Shown: positions 59,529-64,000 of the stretch, in pieces | Numbering within the stretch: position 1 is the stretch's first letter | How the letters are laid out: each line of letters opens with the position of its first letter | Assembly: GCF_004137245.1 (NCBI RefSeq) | Contig: NZ_SDWS01000002.1 | Span: 372,001 to 436,000, forward strand | Direction: 5' to 3' | DNA: 64,000 nucleotides | Origin: Nocardioides glacieisoli | GTDB lineage: Bacteria; Actinomycetota; Actinomycetes; Propionibacteriales; Nocardioidaceae | Program-made: the position numbers and the translations under genes | Notes under the pieces: model-generated | Told to the model about the DNA's origin: nothing | Databases searched by the model: none | Seen by the model: only the letters and a program-made list of their open reading frames with translations

Positions 59529-60809
59529 CTCAGGCTCCTCCGGCTCGACGTCGCCCACCAGGATCGCGCCGACCAGTGCGCCGGTCACGAGCTCGGCCTG
59601 CCACGGTCGGGCGCCGAGCGCCGCCAGCTGCTCGCGTACGGCGGTGGCGAGGTCCGCCGGGTCGCGGGTCGCCGGGGGTGCCCACATCAGCCGGCGGAGG
59701 TAGTCGGGCGTGAGCAGGTTCTCGACCGGCAGGTGGTGCACCTCGGCGAGGTTGAGCATCGACTCGCGTGCCGCCCGGAAGCGGCGGTCGGCTGCGGGCT
59801 CGCGCTCGGCCCACGTGCGGGGGTGCGGCGGTCCGTCGCCGCGCGGTGCACGCGCGGGCAGCTCGTCCTCGGTCATCTCGCGCACCCGCTCGAGCGCGTC
59901 GACCCAGGTGGCGGAGTAGCGTCCGGCGCCGCGGCCGTGGAAGCCCTGCGTCGCGAGCAGCGCCCGTCGATCGGTCGGCATGGCGGTCGCGGCGACGACG
60001 ATCGCGGAGTCGGGGAGGATCCGGCCCGGCGTCACGTCGCGCTCGGCGGCGATGGCGTCGCGGGCCTCCCAGAGGGCGCGGGCCGCGCCGAGCGCCCGGC
60101 GTCCGCGCAGGCGGTGCACCCCGGACGTACGACGCCACGCGTCCACGCGCACGGCCGGCTCGAAGTCGAGCAGGTGGTCGAACTCCTGGCGGGCCCACTC
60201 GGCCTTGCCGGTCTCCTCGAGCTCGGCAGCGATGTGGTCGCGCAGCTCGATGAGGACCTCGACGTCGAGCGCGGCGTACTCCAGCCACGGCTTCGGCAGC
60301 GGACGCGTCGACCAGTCGGCGGCGGAGTGCTCCTTGCGCATCCGCTGGCCGAGGACGGTCTCGACGAGGGTCGCCAGCCCGACACGGGGGTAGCCGAGCA
60401 GGCGCCCGGCGAGCTCGGTGTCGAAGAGGCTGGTCGGCGTCAGACCGACCTCGCGCAGGCAGGGGAGGTCCTGGGTCGCGGCGTGGAGGATCCACTCCGA
60501 ACCGGCCAACGCCTCCTGCAGCGGGGCGAGGGTGGTCATCTCGATCGGGTCGACCAGCCAGGTGCCGGCGCCCTCGCGGCGCAGCTGGATCAGGTAGGCC
60601 CGGTTGGAGTAGCGGTAGCCCGACGCGCGCTCGGCGTCGATGGCGACCGGTCCGGTGCCGGCGGCCAGCGCGGCGCTCGCCTCGGCGAGCCCCTCGTCGG
60701 TGTCGACCACCTCGGGCAGGCCGTCGCGCAGCACCAGGAGGGGAGCGGGCTCGGTCTCGGCCGCCTCGGGCTCGGTCTCGGGAGTCCCCGGCTCTGGGGT
60801 GTCGGTCAT
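59523..60809 (-). CDS. rnd: Ribonuclease D (HRDC domain protein)
   Basis: The product has 428 residues. After an acidic N-terminal tail the DEDD exonuclease motifs appear as VAIDAERA (D-x-E) near residue 54, HAATQDLPCL near 110 and YAALDVEVLIELRD near 180. An HRDC domain (210-290, ARALWEARDAIAAERDVTPGRIL) and a helical C-terminus follow. It trims tRNA or other RNA 3' ends. It lies 2 bp downstream of the DUF3000 gene, and the two are probably an operon, as is common in actinobacteria near hemE. Confidence 0.92.
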   Translation of the reverse strand: MTDTPEPGTPETEPEAAETEPAPLLVLRDGLPEVVDTDEGLAEASAALAAGTGPVAIDAERASGYRYSNRAYLIQLRREGAGTWLVDPIEMTTLAPLQEALAGSEWILHAATQDLPCLREVGLTPTSLFDTELAGRLLGYPRVGLATLVETVLGQRMRKEHSAADWSTRPLPKPWLEYAALDVEVLIELRDHIAAELEETGKAEWARQEFDHLLDFEPAVRVDAWRRTSGVHRLRGRRALGAARALWEARDAIAAERDVTPGRILPDSAIVVAATAMPTDRRALLATQGFHGRGAGRYSATWVDALERVREMTEDELPARAPRGDGPPHPRTWAEREPAADRRFRAARESMLNLAEVHHLPVENLLTPDYLRRLMWAPPATRDPADLATAVREQLAALGARPWQAELVTGALVGAILVGDVEPEEPEE

Positions 60810-60811
60810 GC

Positions 60812-61429
60812 TCAGGTGCCGCGCTGACCGCGCCGGCTCGGGATCGCCGTGACGCCCTCGGGCACCGGCGGCAGACCGACGGCGGTGCACATCAGCTCAC
60901 CCCACGCCTCGACGTGCGAGGTCATGTCGAGGCCGTCGTCGCCGACGGTCGGCGTCCACGACGCCCGGATCTCGACCTGGGCGGTGCCGGGCTCGTCGGC
61001 CATCCCGCCGAAGCTCTCGGTGGTGACGCACGTGACGGTCCCGGAGGCGGCGTGGAACGCGGCGCCGTGCGCCTCGAGCGCCTCGGTCAGCCACGACCAG
61101 CCGACCGCGGCCAGCATCGGGTCGGCACCGAGCTCGGGATCGATGTCGGCGCGGGCGTAGGCCACGCAGCGGTAGGTGCCGTCCCACGCGTCGTTGCCTG
61201 CGGGGTCGTGCAGCAGGATCAGCCGGCCGGTGCCGAGGTCCTCGTCGTCGACGGTGACGTCACCGCTGAGGGCCGACGACCACGGCGCGATGCGCTGTGG
61301 CGCGGGCATCTCCTCGCAGAAGACCTCCGGGCGCAGCGACGCCTGCCGCATCGACTCCACAGCCGCACGGAATTCCGCGGGCCCAGCCCCGGCAGCACTG
61401 CCCGGGTGGGTCTCGTGACGGGCCACCAT
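60812..61429 (-). CDS. DUF3000 family protein
   Basis: The product has 205 residues. DUF3000 landmarks are FRAAVESMRQASLRPEVFCEEMPAPQRIAPWSSALSG (given by its ends), GRLILLHDPAGNDAWDGTYR, and the CVTTESFGGM segment. The family is confined to actinobacteria and usually lies between hemE and a ribonuclease D gene, as here. Function is unknown. TACTCT ends 6 nt before ATG 61429, pointing to a leaderless transcript; hemE is divergent, 71 bp away. Confidence 0.92.
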   Translation of the reverse strand: MVARHETHPGSAAGAGPAEFRAAVESMRQASLRPEVFCEEMPAPQRIAPWSSALSGDVTVDDEDLGTGRLILLHDPAGNDAWDGTYRCVAYARADIDPELGADPMLAAVGWSWLTEALEAHGAAFHAASGTVTCVTTESFGGMADEPGTAQVEIRASWTPTVGDDGLDMTSHVEAWGELMCTAVGLPPVPEGVTAIPSRRGQRGT

Positions 61430-61435
61430 TCGGCC

Positions 61436-61441
61436 AGAGTA
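61436..61441 (-). promoter_or_regulatory. -10 hexamer TACTCT of leaderless DUF3000 gene
   Basis: TACTCT ends 6 nt before ATG 61429. Confidence 0.45.
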
Positions 61442-61500
61442 GGCCAGCCATGCGCTCCGCCGATGTGCCGCCACGCCGCCTGACCTGCGAAGATTCGGCA

Positions 61501-62559
61501 GTGACAGCTTCAGGGACCGACGCCTCCGCCACCCGCCACCCCGGACTGTCCGAGAGCCCGTTCCTGGTGGCCGCCCGCGGCGGCACGCCGTCGCACACTC
61601 CGGTCTGGTTCATGCGCCAGGCCGGTCGCTCCCTGCCGGAGTACCTCAAGGTCCGCGAGGGCATCGGGATGCTCGAGTCCTGCATGGACGCCGACCTCGT
61701 CACCGAGATCACCCTGCAGCCCGTACGCCGCTACGGCGTCGACGCCGCGATCTTCTTCTCCGACATCGTGCTGCCGCTGAAGGCGGTCGGGGTCGACCTC
61801 GACATCAAGCCGGGGGTCGGCCCGGTCGTCGCCTCACCGGTGCGCACGCTCGCCGACGTCGAGGCGATCCCCGACCTCACCGACGAGCACGTCCCCTTCA
61901 TCTCCCAGGCCGTGCGCCAGCTCGTCGCCGAGCTCGGCGCGACCCCGCTGATCGGCTTCGCCGGCGCGCCCTTCACCGTCGCGTCCTACCTCGTCGAGGG
62001 CGGGCCGTCGAAGGAGCACGCAAAGACCAAGGCGATGATGTTCGGCGCCCCCGACGTGTGGGACGCGCTGATGCGCAAGATCGCCGGCATCGCGGCGGCG
62101 TACCTCCGGATCCAGGTCGAGGCCGGCGCCTCGGCCGTGCAGCTCTTCGACTCGTGGGCGGGTGCTCTGACTCCGGCCGACTACCGCGCCTCCGTCATGC
62201 CCCACTCGGAGCGGGTCCTCGCCTCGGCCGGCGAGCTCGTCGTGCCGCGCATCCACTTCGGCGTCGGCACGACCAACCTCCTGGGCCTGATGGGCGAGGC
62301 CGGCGCCGACGTGGTCGGTGTCGACTGGCGTACGCCGCTGGAGCAGGCCATCCCGCTCGTCGGCGACCGCGTCGTGCAGGGCAACCTCGACCCGACGCTC
62401 GTCTTCGCGCCCACCGACGTGATGACCGCGCGCGCCGCCGAGGTCATCGAGGCGGGACGCGCGGCCAAGGGGCACATCTTCAACCTCGGCCACGGGGTCA
62501 TCCCGTCGACGAACCCCGATCAGCTCACTGCGCTGACCGAGTTCGTGCACGGCTACTGA
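61501..62559 (+). CDS. hemE: Uroporphyrinogen decarboxylase
   Basis: The product has 352 residues. Signatures are TPVWFMRQAGRSLPEYL near residue 32 (the invariant arginine loop), AAIFFSDIVLPL (catalytic Asp) near 82, GFAGAPFT near 152 and FNLGHGV near 330. The enzyme converts uroporphyrinogen III to coproporphyrinogen III in haem synthesis. GTG 61501 gives the normal length; the frame remains open far upstream over the DUF3000 promoter. Its end overlaps the convergent LysR gene by 35 bp. Confidence 0.96.
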   Translation: MTASGTDASATRHPGLSESPFLVAARGGTPSHTPVWFMRQAGRSLPEYLKVREGIGMLESCMDADLVTEITLQPVRRYGVDAAIFFSDIVLPLKAVGVDLDIKPGVGPVVASPVRTLADVEAIPDLTDEHVPFISQAVRQLVAELGATPLIGFAGAPFTVASYLVEGGPSKEHAKTKAMMFGAPDVWDALMRKIAGIAAAYLRIQVEAGASAVQLFDSWAGALTPADYRASVMPHSERVLASAGELVVPRIHFGVGTTNLLGLMGEAGADVVGVDWRTPLEQAIPLVGDRVVQGNLDPTLVFAPTDVMTARAAEVIEAGRAAKGHIFNLGHGVIPSTNPDQLTALTEFVHGY

Positions 62560-63499
62560 TCGGCGTCACGACCGCCGGGTCCGGCTCCAGTGAGGCGAGG
62601 TAGGACCCCGCCTGCCGCACGAGCGCGGTCTGCAGGTCGCGCACCGGCTCGGGCACCCGCTCGGCGCGGCGGCGCAGCATCAGCAGGGTGACCGTCGTGG
62701 CGCCCTGACCGGCCAGGATCGGCCGCGTCGTGAGGACCCCGGCGCGCACCAGCGGGTCACCGGTGATGGAGAAGTCCGGCAGGATCGAGATCCCGAGCCC
62801 GGCCGCGACCATCGCCTTGCCCATCTCGGCGCCGTCGGTGGCATACGTCGTCTCCGGCAGCGAGCCGGCGAAGAGCCGGTGTGCGAAGCGGTGCATCACG
62901 AAGCCCGGCCGCATCAGGACGTGCGGCTCGGCGCGCAGGTCCTCGACGCTCACCCGGGCCTGCGCTGCGAGGGGGTGGTCGGCGCGCATGCACGCGACCG
63001 GGGTGCCCTCGATCAGCTTGTCGGCGACGATCGAGGTCGGGATCTCGTCCCCGGGAAGCACGTTGACCAGCCCGAGGTCGAGCGAGCCCTCGGCGAGGCC
63101 CTGCTGGATGTCGGCCTGACGGGCGTTGACCACCTCGACGCCGCCCGACCCGTGCTGGGCGTGCAGGTCGCGGAGGGCGGGCGCCAGCAGGGTGGAGGAG
63201 GCGGCGTTGACGGTGCCGATGCGCAGGTCGCGACGACGCACGGACTGCTGGCCCGCGGCCTGGCGCAGCCGGTCGACGGCCTCGAGCACCTCGGTCATGT
63301 TCTGCAGGAGGTCGAGCCCCTGGCGGCTGATCCGCGAGCCGGTCCGGCGGCGGTCGAGGAGGGTGGCGCCGAGCTCCTTCTCGAGCTTGGTCACCGCCTC
63401 GCTCAGCGCGGGCTGGGAGATGTGCATGGCCTCGCTCGCCCGGCGCAGCGACCCGTGCTCGGTCACCGCCGCGAGGTACTCCAGTTGTTCGATCCGCAC
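62525..63499 (-). CDS. LysR-family transcriptional regulator
   Basis: The product has 324 residues. The N-terminal helix-turn-helix (MRIEQLEYLAAVTEHGSLRRASEAMHISQPALSEAVTKLEKELG, described by its LysR pattern) is complete, and the rest forms the substrate-binding effector domain with GxVNAAS and LVNVLPGDEIP segments. The GTG start follows AGGAG. It is divergent from the SsuD-like gene, 90 bp away, and so probably controls it in response to a sulfur source; CysB/Cbl-type control is known for ssu genes in other bacteria. Confidence 0.9.
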   Translation of the reverse strand: MRIEQLEYLAAVTEHGSLRRASEAMHISQPALSEAVTKLEKELGATLLDRRRTGSRISRQGLDLLQNMTEVLEAVDRLRQAAGQQSVRRRDLRIGTVNAASSTLLAPALRDLHAQHGSGGVEVVNARQADIQQGLAEGSLDLGLVNVLPGDEIPTSIVADKLIEGTPVACMRADHPLAAQARVSVEDLRAEPHVLMRPGFVMHRFAHRLFAGSLPETTYATDGAEMGKAMVAAGLGISILPDFSITGDPLVRAGVLTTRPILAGQGATTVTLLMLRRRAERVPEPVRDLQTALVRQAGSYLASLEPDPAVVTPISSRARTRSAQ

Positions 63500-63534
63500 C
63501 TGTGCTCCTGGGTCGTCGTGTCGTGTTCGCTAAA

Positions 63535-63560
63535 GTCTAGTGAATAACTATAGTAATGCG
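63535..63560. promoter_or_regulatory. AT-rich divergent promoter/operator for LysR and ssuD-like genes
   Basis: The stretch CTAGTGAATAACTATAGTAA is the only AT-rich sequence between the two divergent genes and contains TATAGT (63549-63554) and an imperfect dyad, as expected for a LysR site overlapping a -10. Confidence 0.5.
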
Positions 63561-63589
63561 CGGCAACGCACCGATCGAGGAGTCCACAC

Positions 63590-64000
63590 ATGAAGTTCCA
63601 CTGGTTCCTGCCCACCAACGGCGGCGACGGCCGGCAGGTCGTCAGCGGCGGCCACGGCGTCGAGCACGGCAACGCGGGACGGCCCGCGAGCGTGCCCTAC
63701 CTCGGGCAGATCGCCCGCAGCGCCGAGCAGCTCGGCTTCGAGGCCGCGCTGACCCCGACCGGCGCGTGGTGCGAGGACGCGTGGCTCACCACGGCGATGC
63801 TCGCCCCGCTGTCGGAGCGGCTCAAGTTCCTCGTCGCGTTCCGGCCCGGACTCACCTCGCCGACGCTGGCCGCCCAGATGGCCGCGACCTTCCAGAACCT
63901 CACCGAGGGTCGCCTCCTGCTCAACGTCGTCACCGGCGGCGAGTCCCACGAGCAGCGGGCCTACGGCGACTTCCTCGACAAGGACGGCCGCTACGAGCGC
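63590..64000 (+). CDS. ssuD: Alkanesulfonate monooxygenase SsuD-like (3' end cut by window)
   Basis: 137 residues are visible. The N-terminus MKFHWFLPTNGGDGR, then YLGQIARSAEQLGFEAALTPTG and an FLVAFRPGLTSPTLAAQM segment match FMNH2-dependent SsuD of the luciferase-like monooxygenase family, which releases sulfite from alkanesulfonates. GAGGAG lies 7 nt before ATG 63590. The divergent LysR gene is a likely regulator. Other ssu transport genes may follow outside the window. Confidence 0.88.
   Translation, partial: MKFHWFLPTNGGDGRQVVSGGHGVEHGNAGRPASVPYLGQIARSAEQLGFEAALTPTGAWCEDAWLTTAMLAPLSERLKFLVAFRPGLTSPTLAAQMAATFQNLTEGRLLLNVVTGGESHEQRAYGDFLDKDGRYER

Overview
The window is chromosomal DNA of a high-GC actinobacterium, most likely a Nocardioides or close relative. 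Supporting signs are the very GC-rich codon use, a complete conservon (CvnABCD), a DUF222/HNH endonuclease gene behind a mycobacterial-type LexA box, a DUF3000 gene, a WS/DGAT acyltransferase, and many genes that look leaderless (a TANNNT hexamer exactly 6 nt before the start codon). About 54 protein genes fill nearly all of it. I saw no tRNA, rRNA, CRISPR array, integrase or complete insertion sequence.

Layout. 1-4942: a nitric-oxide/nitrite group: a hemerythrin (cut by the window edge), a divergent COG2345-type regulator with C-terminal cysteines, an NnrS-like membrane protein, and a membrane/cupredoxin/NirK-type multicopper oxidase fusion, the last three overlapping by 4 nt. 5015-8740: a compact three-gene cassette of a YbjN-like protein ending in a clamp-binding-like motif, a NERD nuclease-helicase and a PD-(D/E)XK protein; this is the best candidate for an undescribed DNA-processing or defence system. 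8748-18474: DUF2237, DUF222/HNH, a P-loop kinase, an SDR, small proteins, a serine hydrolase, a DinB protein, a PepSY lipoprotein and an iron-sulfur photolyase. 18480-22926: a matrixin-type protease, then a polymorphic toxin (RNase A-like C-terminus) with its CdiI-like immunity gene and a nearby WXG100 pair, interrupted by two plus-strand genes. 23051-30150: gluconate uptake and kinase, TspO, a thioredoxin-reductase-like/methyltransferase fusion with a divergent XRE-cupin regulator, an acyl-ACP desaturase and a secreted endonuclease I. 30466-36021: the conservon and an attached solute-binding lipoprotein, closed by a strong hairpin. 36080-52895: Ca2+/H+ antiporter, RelA/SpoT protein, phosphodiester glycosidase, an orphan DNA methyltransferase, GIY-YIG protein, WS/DGAT, YbdK-type ligase, ThrE exporter, DUF402, a two-component system, an ECF42/DGPF pair and a SigE-like sigma factor with its partner. 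53050-64000: HrpA, a candidate cloverleaf-like small RNA, a PemK-like protein, a sugar-type binding lipoprotein, RNase D, DUF3000, HemE, LysR and the start of an SsuD-like monooxygenase.

Scattered through the window are repeat sequences: five copies (plus one fragment) of a roughly 38-bp dispersed element that sits at gene ends and supplies a start region for one gene and a stop codon for another; a 114-bp nested inverted repeat before hrpA; an inverted repeat between the desaturase and the nuclease; and a palindromic insertion inside hrpA that keeps the reading frame.
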